Shown here piece after piece: positions 1-7,330 of a stretch of 9,126 nucleotides of DNA. The stretch comes from Candidatus Poseidoniaceae archaeon (GTDB lineage: Archaea > Thermoplasmatota > Poseidoniia > Poseidoniales > Poseidoniaceae), in assembly GCA_013330015.1 (NCBI GenBank), contig DUJC01000138.1, positions 6,629 to 15,754 on the forward strand, read 5' to 3'. Every line of letters begins with the position of its first letter. Position 1 is the first letter of the stretch. Both the position numbers and the translations under genes were made by a program. The notes beneath the pieces were generated by a model that made no database searches, was not told the origin of the DNA, and saw only the letters and a program-made list of their open reading frames with translations.

Positions 1-1206
1 ATGGATGGATTCAGCCGTGGATTCACCAACATTCTCTCGCTTGATTTGTTTTCAACGACATTCGATTATGAATCAGACCACCTCCTGAGCAACCATCCAC
101 TCGTTTACGCATCAAGAGATGCACTGGTTTTGACCGAAAACGCATGGGATTGGTGGTGGTTCTGGGGCCAAGACGAGGTCGATGATATGACCAACATCCA
201 CACCTTTGACATCTCAGTGCCAGGAGTTACAACCTACACCGGTTCAGGACGCATTGATGGACAGATTCTGAATCAGTTCAGCCTTTCTGAGCACGAAGGT
301 GTTCTACGTGTTGCAACCACCGTTGGCCAATGGAATCGATGGTGGATGGAGGATCCTGAACCGATGTCATCATCGGTCATCACACTCGTTCGTGGCGTCG
401 ATCCACAGACGGATCAACAAATCTTGCTCGAATACGGTCGCATCGATGGTATTGCAGAAGGAGAACGCATCTGGTCGGCACGATTTGTTGAAGACCGTGC
501 TTATCTCGTTACATTCGAACAAATAGATCCTCTCTGGACCATCGATTTGTCGGACCCATCAACGCCGACAATCCTCGGTGAACTGGAGGTTCCGGGCGTC
601 TCAACTTACATTCATCCACTTCACGATGATATGCTCCTTACCATTGGCATGGGCCCTGCTGGAGAAGATGGATTGGGACTTGATTGGTCAAGCACGCGGC
701 TTTCCACCTTCAACATCAGCGACTTAACACAACCAGCAGTGGCTGATACATTGATGCTCTCTCCTGTGGAAGATCCGGAAAATGGTCGATGGACATGGTC
801 CTATTCTGAGGCAATGTACGAGCATAAGGCGTTCCAATACTGGGGACCAAAGGAAATGCTTGCTGTTCCGCTCTCAACCTATCGGTATGTTGAGACCTAC
901 AACGAAGATTGGGGTTATCAGTGGCACTACGAATATGTTTCAAAAGCCGTCATTGTTAATGTCGATGAAGCAACTGGAAGCATGTCCGTACATGGTGAAG
1001 TCAACCATTCTTCTCTCCTCAATCATGAAGACGTTAATCACTGGTGGGGCGGAGACGAAAACATTCGGCGAACCATCTTTATGGGCGACTTCATCTATGC
1101 TTTCTCTGGAGCTGGTATCACCGTTCATAACTTGACGAGCATGGAACTGGCCGATGTTGTAACCTTTGATATTGAATACCCAGCGTATGCCTACTACGAT
1201 TACTAG
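1..1206 (+). CDS. Beta-propeller domain protein, 5'-truncated by the window edge
   Basis: This is the C-terminal 401 residues of a predicted secreted or surface beta-propeller protein resembling PF09826. The best family signature lies at about residues 150-205: GERIWSARF, DRAYLVTFEQIDP, then IDLSDPSTPTILGELEVPG and STYIHP, which is the characteristic blade pattern. Members of this family are usually well over 500 residues with an N-terminal signal or lipoprotein peptide; none is visible here, and the first residues already look like mid-protein blades, so the ATG at position 1 is probably internal and the real start lies upstream. The protein is rich in tryptophan (18 of 401), with clusters at residues 49-55, 111-115 and 348-349, and it ends in an aromatic, acidic tail (AYAYYDY). 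Stop TAG is at 1204-1206. The molecular function is unknown; an extracellular binding or scaffolding role is inference. The family call is good, the role is open. Confidence 0.85.
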   Translation: MDGFSRGFTNILSLDLFSTTFDYESDHLLSNHPLVYASRDALVLTENAWDWWWFWGQDEVDDMTNIHTFDISVPGVTTYTGSGRIDGQILNQFSLSEHEGVLRVATTVGQWNRWWMEDPEPMSSSVITLVRGVDPQTDQQILLEYGRIDGIAEGERIWSARFVEDRAYLVTFEQIDPLWTIDLSDPSTPTILGELEVPGVSTYIHPLHDDMLLTIGMGPAGEDGLGLDWSSTRLSTFNISDLTQPAVADTLMLSPVEDPENGRWTWSYSEAMYEHKAFQYWGPKEMLAVPLSTYRYVETYNEDWGYQWHYEYVSKAVIVNVDEATGSMSVHGEVNHSSLLNHEDVNHWWGGDENIRRTIFMGDFIYAFSGAGITVHNLTSMELADVVTFDIEYPAYAYYDY

Positions 1207-1222
1207 GCATGGCGAGAAGCCA

Positions 1223-1243
1223 AACCTCAATTGCTGAGAGGTT
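1223..1243 (+). other. Short inverted repeat between the beta-propeller and oxidoreductase genes
   Basis: AACCTC at 1223-1228 and GAGGTT at 1238-1243 are perfect 6-nt inverted repeats around a 9-nt loop. The 3' arm overlaps GAGAGG (1236-1241), the only purine-rich Shine-Dalgarno-like tract ahead of the ATG at 1255. It could be a weak hairpin ending the upstream transcript or masking the ribosome site, but no T-run follows, and a 6-bp repeat in a 48-nt gap can arise by chance. Confidence 0.25.
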
Positions 1244-1254
1244 GCCATGAAATT

Positions 1255-2196
1255 ATGTCGCAACGAGTAGGTGTTGTTGGTTGTGGTAGATGGGGGTCGA
1301 AGCATCTCCGTGCATTGGGACATCTTGCTCAGGAAGCGGACATCGAATGCATCGTTGCGTGCGATGTGCATCCAATGGCACTCGCACGAATTGGGGATGA
1401 TCGTGTCTTGTTGCACGATGATCCATACACGCTTGTCGAACAATTCAACCTCGATTCTGTCATCGTAGCAACACCCAACGAAACCCATTACGAACTCGGA
1501 ACGATGTTTCTCAACAACGGAGTCGATGTCTTTCTTGAGAAACCAATTGCAACAACGTTTGATCATGCCTCATTGCTAGTTTCCACATCCATTCATCAAG
1601 GAAAGACGCTCAAGAGCGGATTCCTTCTACGATTTCATCCGTGCATCGTTGATGCAAGAACGCAAATCCGATTAGGCAGAATTGGAGCTATTCAATCCAT
1701 CCGATATTCCAAGAACGTACAACGTCAAGGTGATGATTCGTCGCATGCATTGGATACATTAGCCATCCATGGAATCGATTTGGCAGAGTTTCTCCTCGAT
1801 GGACAAACCCCGTTGCGGATTTCTGAAGTTGTCGGTTCCCGTACATCCTGTGCATTGACATTGGAGTATCCAAATCAAGTCGAGATTTCAATCGATGTTG
1901 GGTGGGAGGCTGAAGCCGACGTTGCTGAATTGGAAGTAATCGGGCGTAACGGCAGGATTCTTGTTCAATTGCAGCAACACGAAAAATATGAGGTTCTGAA
2001 GGATTATTCCGCAATCCAATTGGTTCAATCCAATCACACGCCACTCGAAGCTGTTCTTCTTGACTTCCTTCGGCCAGATTCAGTATCCATCGCAACCTCA
2101 ACAGGGTCCATTCTTAGAACCATCAAATGCGTAGAGCAGGCTCGTTTGCAATTAACAGCGCAAGGACGTTCAAAGACACGAGAATTGAAGAGATGA
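1255..2196 (+). CDS. Gfo/Idh/MocA family NAD(P)-dependent oxidoreductase
   Basis: A 313-residue protein, normal length for the family, predicted to be a cytosolic dehydrogenase acting on a sugar, inositol or related polyol. The N-terminal Rossmann fold opens with VGVVGCGRWG (GxGxxG glycines at residues 9, 11 and 14), followed by ATPNETHYE and the family hallmark EKP at 95-97 (FLEKPIATT), where the lysine normally takes part in catalysis. The C-terminal domain carries D167 and H172 in DTLAIHGIDLAEFLL, matching the conserved D-x(3-4)-H of the active site. The start was set at ATG 1255 because it places the beta strand MSQRVGVVGCG directly at the N-terminus; an in-frame TTG at 1231 would add an unconserved eight-residue leader. 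The stop overlaps the next start as ATGA (2193-2196), which suggests translational coupling with the small membrane protein. The substrate cannot be told from sequence; sugar-nucleotide dehydrogenases used in glycan synthesis are one possibility. Confidence 0.9.
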   Translation: MSQRVGVVGCGRWGSKHLRALGHLAQEADIECIVACDVHPMALARIGDDRVLLHDDPYTLVEQFNLDSVIVATPNETHYELGTMFLNNGVDVFLEKPIATTFDHASLLVSTSIHQGKTLKSGFLLRFHPCIVDARTQIRLGRIGAIQSIRYSKNVQRQGDDSSHALDTLAIHGIDLAEFLLDGQTPLRISEVVGSRTSCALTLEYPNQVEISIDVGWEAEADVAELEVIGRNGRILVQLQQHEKYEVLKDYSAIQLVQSNHTPLEAVLLDFLRPDSVSIATSTGSILRTIKCVEQARLQLTAQGRSKTRELKR

Positions 2197-2570
2197 ATCC
2201 AACTGGGACAAACATGAGCCCCGAACGTGTCATGCTCTGGCTTCTTGCCGGCGTCACCATTGCTTCTTTTGCGACATGGTTGATTCAAGACTCTGTCTTC
2301 GATGCAGCGGTCGCATTTTCGATTCTTTCCGTTATCGTCGCCTTTCTCTGGGGAGCAAGTCATTATGAGAAGACCGTCCGATTGACCGGAATGAAAAACG
2401 GTGGTATCCTCAATATCCTCACATTTGTTGCTGTAACTGCAGGACTCACCTATTGGTGTATTTATTTCTACGACTTCCCCGTCGTTGGTTCGATCATCGG
2501 TAGCATCGGAACCAATGCCTACATTTGGTGGACCTTTGGTATGCTTGAACCGGGCACCCCGTCCGCATAA
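2193..2570 (+). CDS. Small integral membrane protein, four predicted helices, unknown function
   Basis: I do not recognise this 125-residue protein. Four hydrophobic segments can be seen: about residues 13-31 (MLWLLAGVTIASFATWL), 37-54, 72-92 and 97-118, with a short charged loop (SHYEKTVRLTGMKN) between the second and third. There is no signal peptide cleavage pattern, no enzyme motif and no cysteine pair. The ATG at 2193 overlaps the stop of the preceding oxidoreductase (ATGA), so it was chosen over an in-frame ATG at 2214, which would also keep all four helices, and over upstream in-frame starts lying inside the oxidoreductase. The next gene begins 2 nt after the stop if its GTG is used. 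This packing indicates a shared transcript, but whether the membrane protein works with either neighbour is unknown. That it is a real gene is supported by the overlap and the consistent membrane topology. Confidence 0.75.
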   Translation: MNPTGTNMSPERVMLWLLAGVTIASFATWLIQDSVFDAAVAFSILSVIVAFLWGASHYEKTVRLTGMKNGGILNILTFVAVTAGLTYWCIYFYDFPVVGSIIGSIGTNAYIWWTFGMLEPGTPSA

Positions 2571-2572
2571 GT

Positions 2573-3952
2573 GTGCCAAGTGTCAAAAGCCTCCGAGATA
2601 ACATCACTCCGATGGCCAAGCACGGTGAGCATCCTGAACTTCCTTCTGAATTGGAAGAATTGTTGGAGGCAGACGTTCATACCATCTTTCTGAAGGCCGA
2701 CTGTCCCCCTCGCGTCAAGCGTGGTACCATTGGCCAACTCAAGTTGGTTGAATTGGAGTCAGAAGATGCCTGGGATAACCTTCGGCTGGAATCCCTTCAA
2801 GAGTCGTTGCGAACTGTTGTAGAAGAGAATCAGCACAGGAGCGATTGTTTCCTAGAAATCGACCGGAAAGGTTGCCAAGTCCTCCAACTCGGAGATTTGA
2901 GAGTTACTTGTGCAAGCCCGCCGTTTTCGGATGCACGGGAAATTACTGTTGTCCGTCCAGTAGCAAAACTTTCACTTAGTGACTACAATCTTGATCCCAA
3001 GATTGTTGAGCGTTTGTCCAACCATCATCGCGGTGTCTTCATCTGTGGACGTCCTGGTTCTGGAAAGACAACACTTGCTCAGGCCATTGCTGAATATCTC
3101 GATGACGACATCGGCGCCATGGTCAAGACAATGGAAGCACCTCGAGATTTGCAGCTTGCTGAACGCATCACACAATACGCTCCGTTGGAAGGAGATCTGG
3201 AGAAAACTGCAGAAATCATCTTCCTCGTACGTCCTGATTTCGTCATCTTCGATGAAGTCCGACGTGCTCGCGACTTCGAGATCTTTGCTGATGTCCGTCT
3301 TGCAGGTGTAGGGTTGCTTGGTGTTACGCATGCAAACTCTGCCCTCGAAGCCATTCAACGTTTGATTGGAAAGGTTGAGTTAGGTCTTGTATCTCAAGTG
3401 CTGGACACTGTATTGCACGTTGAATCGGGTAAAATTCAACAGGTTCTCGAATTGAGAATGACTGTCAAACCTCCATCGGGTATGCAGGAAGAATTGGCTC
3501 GGCCGGTTATCGAGGTTGTTGAATTCCCAACAGGTAAGGTGACGCATGAGATGTTTGCTTTTGGTTCAGAACTTGCAGTCGTCCCTGTAACGGAATCGAG
3601 CCAGAAGAAACCCCTCCAACAATTGGCGCAGAAACAGCTCATCCATACCATTCGACAATGGGCGGGCGTTCACGTTCGTGTCCAATTTACAAGCGATACT
3701 GCAGCAACTGTTTACGCCCCAAGCAATATGATTTCGACGCTCGTTGGTCGCGGAGGAGACAATGTTCGTGCATTGCAAGATCAGCTTGGAGGTTTGCGAT
3801 TAACCATTGAGTCGCTCGATGATATGCCCGATTCCAGTGATGTTTCAGAACACTCAATTTGGAGTGATGATCAGGACCGAAGAGCGTATCAGAGCCGTGC
3901 ATATGAGCAACATGGACGCTCGAAAAAGACACGAAAAGGCCGTCGTCGGTGA
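2573..3952 (+). CDS. PilT/VirB11-like ATPase with C-terminal KH domain, lacking the N-terminal PIN domain
   Basis: A 459-residue protein clearly related to archaeal PINc/VapC family ATPases. In order (numbered from GTG 2573): a linker region to about residue 110; PPFSD at 116-120 with EITVVRP; Walker A GRPGSGKT at 159-166; VKTMEAPRDL and ITQYAPLEG around 184-207; Walker B VIFDE ending in D227-E228; DVRLAGVGLLGVTHA around 240-254; a helical segment with IQRLIGKVELG; PVIEVVEF near 311; and a KH RNA-binding fold whose GxxG loop is GRGG at 392-395. The C-terminus is strongly basic (RSKKTRKGRRR). Homologues are normally about 600 residues or more with an N-terminal PIN nuclease domain; here it is absent, and an in-frame TGA at 2546-2548 closes the frame upstream. 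A role as an RNA-binding, hexameric ATPase is inferred. The start is uncertain: GTG 2573 or ATG 2612; neither has a clear ribosome site. Confidence 0.9.
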   Translation: MPSVKSLRDNITPMAKHGEHPELPSELEELLEADVHTIFLKADCPPRVKRGTIGQLKLVELESEDAWDNLRLESLQESLRTVVEENQHRSDCFLEIDRKGCQVLQLGDLRVTCASPPFSDAREITVVRPVAKLSLSDYNLDPKIVERLSNHHRGVFICGRPGSGKTTLAQAIAEYLDDDIGAMVKTMEAPRDLQLAERITQYAPLEGDLEKTAEIIFLVRPDFVIFDEVRRARDFEIFADVRLAGVGLLGVTHANSALEAIQRLIGKVELGLVSQVLDTVLHVESGKIQQVLELRMTVKPPSGMQEELARPVIEVVEFPTGKVTHEMFAFGSELAVVPVTESSQKKPLQQLAQKQLIHTIRQWAGVHVRVQFTSDTAATVYAPSNMISTLVGRGGDNVRALQDQLGGLRLTIESLDDMPDSSDVSEHSIWSDDQDRRAYQSRAYEQHGRSKKTRKGRRR

Positions 3953-3990
3953 GAAGGAGACTTCTTGAAGAACGGTCACGCCCGCCAAGC

Positions 3991-5574
3991 ATGGCGCAGC
4001 AGGACGATGGTTCAGGTCGTGCTCCTGTTGTTATCGTTCGACCAACAACCTCGGTCACAAGTGGCGTGGCAGTCACTCAGAAACTTGTCGGGGCTGCTGT
4101 TGCATTCGGAGACATTCTTCGACGTACATTTGGCCCCAACGGTCTGGACAAAATGATGTACAAAACCAATGGAGAGAATGCCATTACAAACGATGGTGCG
4201 AAAATCGTTGCAGATCTACTCGTTAAACATCCTGCGGCAAAGGCCTTCGTTCAACTCGCTGAATCGCAAGAAAATGCATGTGGCGATGGTGTTACAGGCT
4301 GCTTACTGTTTGCAAGTGAATTGATGAAAGAGGCAGGACGCTTGCTCGAACGAGGTGTCCATCCTCTCGTATTGGTCGAAGCCTACCAAGATTCGATTGT
4401 AGAAACACTGAATGTTCTTGATGCTCGTTCTATGAAAGATGTGAGTGGGGATACGTTGCAATCCGTTGCAAGAACGGCCATGGTTGGGAAATCTGCTGAA
4501 GCAGGCGGCGACGCATTGGCGAAACTCTTGGTCGAATGCATGATGACCGTCCAATCCAGCGGCAGGCCCGTTCGAGCAGAGAACGTTCGAATGACAAAGC
4601 GAGGTCATGATTCACTCCAAGAAACTCGGTTGGTCAAAGGCGTCGTCATCGACAAGAAGTTTGATTCTGAACGGACTCCAAGAATTAACCAAGCGTGCAG
4701 TGTCCTCGCCTTGACATGTCCGCTGACAATACAGAAAACCAAGCGTGATGCTGAAATTGAGATCGAGCGACCTGAGCAGATGCTTGCATTCTTGGATGCT
4801 GAGGAGCAATTGATTGCAGAAAAGGTCAATCTTCTCAAACAATCCGGTGCACAAGCCATCTTCACTTCAAAGGAAGTCGATGAGCGAATTCAACATGCTT
4901 GCAACAACGATGGGATCCTTCTTGTCGGAATGATGGAAGAGGATGGAATTGAAGACATCGCCGCCGCTACCGGTGCTGCACTCATCAACCATCTTGATGA
5001 TGCAACAACAGAAAGTCTTGGTGCGCTCCAATCGGCGCGCATCGATGTATCTGAACGAGAAGATGGCCGGCGTACACGACTTATTGTGGACGTTGGTCCA
5101 ACATCCGGTCTTGTCACCATCGACGTTGGTGGCGGGCAAGGTGCTGCTGTTGAAGAATACATTCGAGCTATGTACGATGCTTTACGGACGATGGAATCCG
5201 TTATCGATCAACCTGGAACAATACTCGGTGGAGGGTCCTTCCACATGGCTGCAGCACTCCATTTGAGAGAGCGAGCAGAATCCATCTCTGGACGTCAACG
5301 CCTAGCCATCGAAGGATTTGCTCGGGCGCTGGAAACAATTCCAAGCACGCTCGCCCTCAACGCTGGAGAAGATCAAATCGACACCTTGCTCCAACTACGT
5401 GCTGCGCATCGAAACAGGACCAATCGTTTTGGTGTTTGCAAGAATGGACGTATTGGTGAAATCGAGGGAGTTCTGCTCTCCTCCTCCACCGTTTCCCACG
5501 CTTTGCAAGCAGCTGTTGAGACCGCTTGTGGTCTTCTTCGAGTTGACCAAGTCATCTCGTCCCGTGGCGATTGA
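3991..5574 (+). CDS. Divergent group II chaperonin (thermosome-like subunit)
   Basis: A 527-residue member of the thermosome/CCT family, which forms double-ring ATP-driven folding chambers in the cytosol. Family features in order: GPNGLDKM (48-55), ITNDG (65-69), HPAAKAFVQLAESQ, GDG at 98-100, the EIEIERPEQMLAFLDAEE segment leading into the apical domain, NHLDD, DAL with D396 at the usual catalytic aspartate position, LGGGS (412-416), ALETIPSTLALNAG and LRVDQVI near the end. Several normally invariant positions are changed: GDGTT(S/T) reads GDGVTG, NDG is followed by AKIV rather than a TI-type motif, the RGGT-type strand reads VGGGQ, and the usual Gly/Met-rich C-terminal tail is missing. All three key aspartates (68, 99, 396) remain. 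ATG 3991 gives a normal N-terminus (MAQQDDG, then PVVIVRP); an in-frame GTG at 3949 overlaps the previous stop (GTGA) and would add 14 basic residues. It is probably a second, specialised paralogue rather than the main thermosome. Confidence 0.9.
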   Translation: MAQQDDGSGRAPVVIVRPTTSVTSGVAVTQKLVGAAVAFGDILRRTFGPNGLDKMMYKTNGENAITNDGAKIVADLLVKHPAAKAFVQLAESQENACGDGVTGCLLFASELMKEAGRLLERGVHPLVLVEAYQDSIVETLNVLDARSMKDVSGDTLQSVARTAMVGKSAEAGGDALAKLLVECMMTVQSSGRPVRAENVRMTKRGHDSLQETRLVKGVVIDKKFDSERTPRINQACSVLALTCPLTIQKTKRDAEIEIERPEQMLAFLDAEEQLIAEKVNLLKQSGAQAIFTSKEVDERIQHACNNDGILLVGMMEEDGIEDIAAATGAALINHLDDATTESLGALQSARIDVSEREDGRRTRLIVDVGPTSGLVTIDVGGGQGAAVEEYIRAMYDALRTMESVIDQPGTILGGGSFHMAAALHLRERAESISGRQRLAIEGFARALETIPSTLALNAGEDQIDTLLQLRAAHRNRTNRFGVCKNGRIGEIEGVLLSSSTVSHALQAAVETACGLLRVDQVISSRGD

Positions 5575-5637
5575 GCAAGTGGCCTCATCACATGCTTGAT
5601 AACAAAGACATACAAGAGGTCGATAACGGGTGCAACC

Positions 5638-7275
5638 ATGGACTCGGGAAAACCTCGCGCATTACTCAGCGTATGGGACAAAACAGGCATCGTCGAATTT
5701 GCAACTTCACTGGTCAACCTTGGATTTGAATTGATTTCAACTGGGGGGACTGCACGCAAACTGAAAGAAGCCGGACTTGAGGTCATGAGCGTTACCGATG
5801 TTACGCAGCATCCCGAAATTTTCGATGGTCGGGTCAAAACACTTCACCCGGCTATCCACGGCCCGCTCCTCGCACGACTTCAGAAGGAAGAAGACCGAAT
5901 CGGTATGGAAGAATTGCAGTACACTCCTATCGCACTTGTCGCATGCAATCTCTACCCATTTGTTTCTGCAGCAGCCGCAGACCCTCCACTTGACAAGGAT
6001 GCTTTGCTCGAGATGATCGATATCGGTGGACCAACCATGGTTCGTGCATCAGCAAAGAATCATGCAAACGTCATCATTTGTTGCAATCCGGACGACTACG
6101 ATTCCATCATCGAAGATTTGGAACAATCGCAAGGCAATCCTTCAGGCGTTCCTATATCGCGAAGGCAAGAACTTGCTCTCACAGCATACCAACACACTGC
6201 ATCGTACGATGTGGCTATAGCCAACACACTTCACGGCCGATGGAATGGTGTTCCTGAAGCGTTTGATTCTGTTGCTGAACAATCTGCTCGCTTCCATGAA
6301 ACACTGCTCGCTTCATCCATGAAGATGGAAACGCTGCGTTATGGGGAAAACGCTCACCAAAGTGCAGCTCTCTTTGTTGATGATGATGCCCATGGAACCC
6401 ATTCAACGCTCGTAACTGCACATGTTGAAGGCGGTAAAGCGATGTCGTACAACAACTATTCAGATGCTGATGCTACGTTACGATTGTGTCGTTCATTGTC
6501 AACCAATGAGTGGCCAGACACGCCACATGCCTGTGTCATCGTTAAACACAACAACCCCTGTGGTGTCGCTCTCGCTGCACGTCAGGTCGATGCGTACACA
6601 AGTGCATTGGCAAGCGATCCTGAATCTGCTTTTGGATCCATCATTTGTTTCAATGAAATTGTCACCCTTGATACAGCCGAAGCAATGGCCGATTTGTTCA
6701 TCGAAGTTCTCATCGCTCCCGGATACACTCCCGAAGCGAAAGAATTCATCATGCAGAAAGGAAACCGCCGACTTCTCACCATCGATTCACCCAATGACCG
6801 ACTTGCGCCACTCGAACGAAAGCGCGTCCTGAAGCAGATTGAAGGTGGATGGATTGTCCAGACTGAGGAGGCACCAATCATCGATTGGAACTCCGCCAAA
6901 ACCGTTACTGAAAAGAGCGTAACCGATGCCGAAATCGATTCAATGAAGTTCGCTGTTCGCGTCTGTGAACAAGTGAAATCAAATGCAATCGTTATGGTTC
7001 AAGGTTTGTCAACCGTTGGTATTGGCCCGGGTCAAACCAGTCGTGTCGAAGCTGTTCGGATTGCCGCTCGTCGCGCAGGCGAACGAGCCAATGGGTGCGT
7101 CCTAGCTAGCGATGCATTCTTCCCGTTCGCTGATGGTCTTGAACAGGCAGCACAAGCAGGTGCTTCCGCTATTGTTCAGCCAGGAGGTTCAATCCGAGAT
7201 CAAGAAGTCATTGATGCTGCAAATCGACTCGGAATCTCCATGCTCTTTACTGGTCATCGATTGTTCCGCCATTGA
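5638..7275 (+). CDS. purH: Bifunctional PurH: AICAR transformylase / IMP cyclohydrolase
   Basis: A 545-residue cytosolic enzyme catalysing the last two steps of de novo IMP synthesis: transfer of a formyl group from 10-formyltetrahydrofolate to AICAR, then ring closure. The N-terminal cyclohydrolase (MGS-like) domain, about residues 1-200, shows LLSVWDKTG, STGGT at 34-38, GRVKTLHP at 64-71, NLYPF and IDIGGPTMVRASAKNH. The transformylase part shows RYGENAHQ at 234-241, GKAMSYNNYSDADA, the catalytic pair K303-H304 in VKHNNPCGVA, DPESAFGSI, GIGPGQTSRVEAV, ASDAFFPF, QPGGSIRDQEV, and the terminal FTGHRLFRH. Length is slightly above the roughly 530 residues of bacterial enzymes and no key motif is broken. 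ATG 5638 puts the first strand (PRALLSVWDK) at the N-terminus; an in-frame TTG at 5596 would add an unconserved leader. It lies 63 nt after the chaperonin and 55 nt before the dehydrogenase, in the same direction. Confidence 0.97.
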   Translation: MDSGKPRALLSVWDKTGIVEFATSLVNLGFELISTGGTARKLKEAGLEVMSVTDVTQHPEIFDGRVKTLHPAIHGPLLARLQKEEDRIGMEELQYTPIALVACNLYPFVSAAAADPPLDKDALLEMIDIGGPTMVRASAKNHANVIICCNPDDYDSIIEDLEQSQGNPSGVPISRRQELALTAYQHTASYDVAIANTLHGRWNGVPEAFDSVAEQSARFHETLLASSMKMETLRYGENAHQSAALFVDDDAHGTHSTLVTAHVEGGKAMSYNNYSDADATLRLCRSLSTNEWPDTPHACVIVKHNNPCGVALAARQVDAYTSALASDPESAFGSIICFNEIVTLDTAEAMADLFIEVLIAPGYTPEAKEFIMQKGNRRLLTIDSPNDRLAPLERKRVLKQIEGGWIVQTEEAPIIDWNSAKTVTEKSVTDAEIDSMKFAVRVCEQVKSNAIVMVQGLSTVGIGPGQTSRVEAVRIAARRAGERANGCVLASDAFFPFADGLEQAAQAGASAIVQPGGSIRDQEVIDAANRLGISMLFTGHRLFRH

Positions 7276-7303
7276 AGCGGGCATAAGAGATTGGCGTCTC
7301 CTT

Positions 7304-7320
7304 CATGTAGTATTGACATG
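7304..7320 (+). repeat. Short inverted repeat ahead of the dehydrogenase gene
   Basis: CATGT at 7304-7308 and ACATG at 7316-7320 form a 5-nt inverted repeat with a 7-nt spacer, ending 10 nt before the ATG at 7331. It sits where a regulator or a small leader hairpin could act, but it is short, and the gap shows no convincing TATA box or Shine-Dalgarno sequence to support a regulatory reading. Confidence 0.2.
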
Positions 7321-7330
7321 TCGAAGAACC

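Noticed and set aside
940..1566. 208-codon open frame on the - strand across the end of the beta-propeller gene and the start of the oxidoreductase
   Set aside because: It spans two well-supported + strand genes and their gap, has no recognisable domain and a low-complexity mix of residues; it is a shadow frame.
2034..2579. 181-codon - strand open frame over the membrane protein gene
   Set aside because: The + strand frame has a coherent four-helix topology and an ATGA overlap; the - strand product is cysteine- and charge-scattered with no motif.
3687..4076. 129-codon - strand open frame across the ATPase-chaperonin junction
   Set aside because: Overlaps the KH domain and the chaperonin N-terminus on the other strand, with no family resemblance.
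5576..5598. Possible bulged hairpin (CAAGTG with CAC and CTTG) just after the chaperonin stop, considered as a terminator
   Set aside because: The stem is short and interrupted and no T-rich tract follows.
5373..5837. 154-codon - strand open frame across the chaperonin-purH junction
   Set aside because: Both flanking + strand genes show strong family motifs through this stretch; the antisense product has none.
7112..7330. Upstream extension of the dehydrogenase frame into the end of purH
   Set aside because: The frame is open, but the added 73 residues lie mostly inside purH, match nothing in the family, and the conserved first strand begins at ATG 7331.
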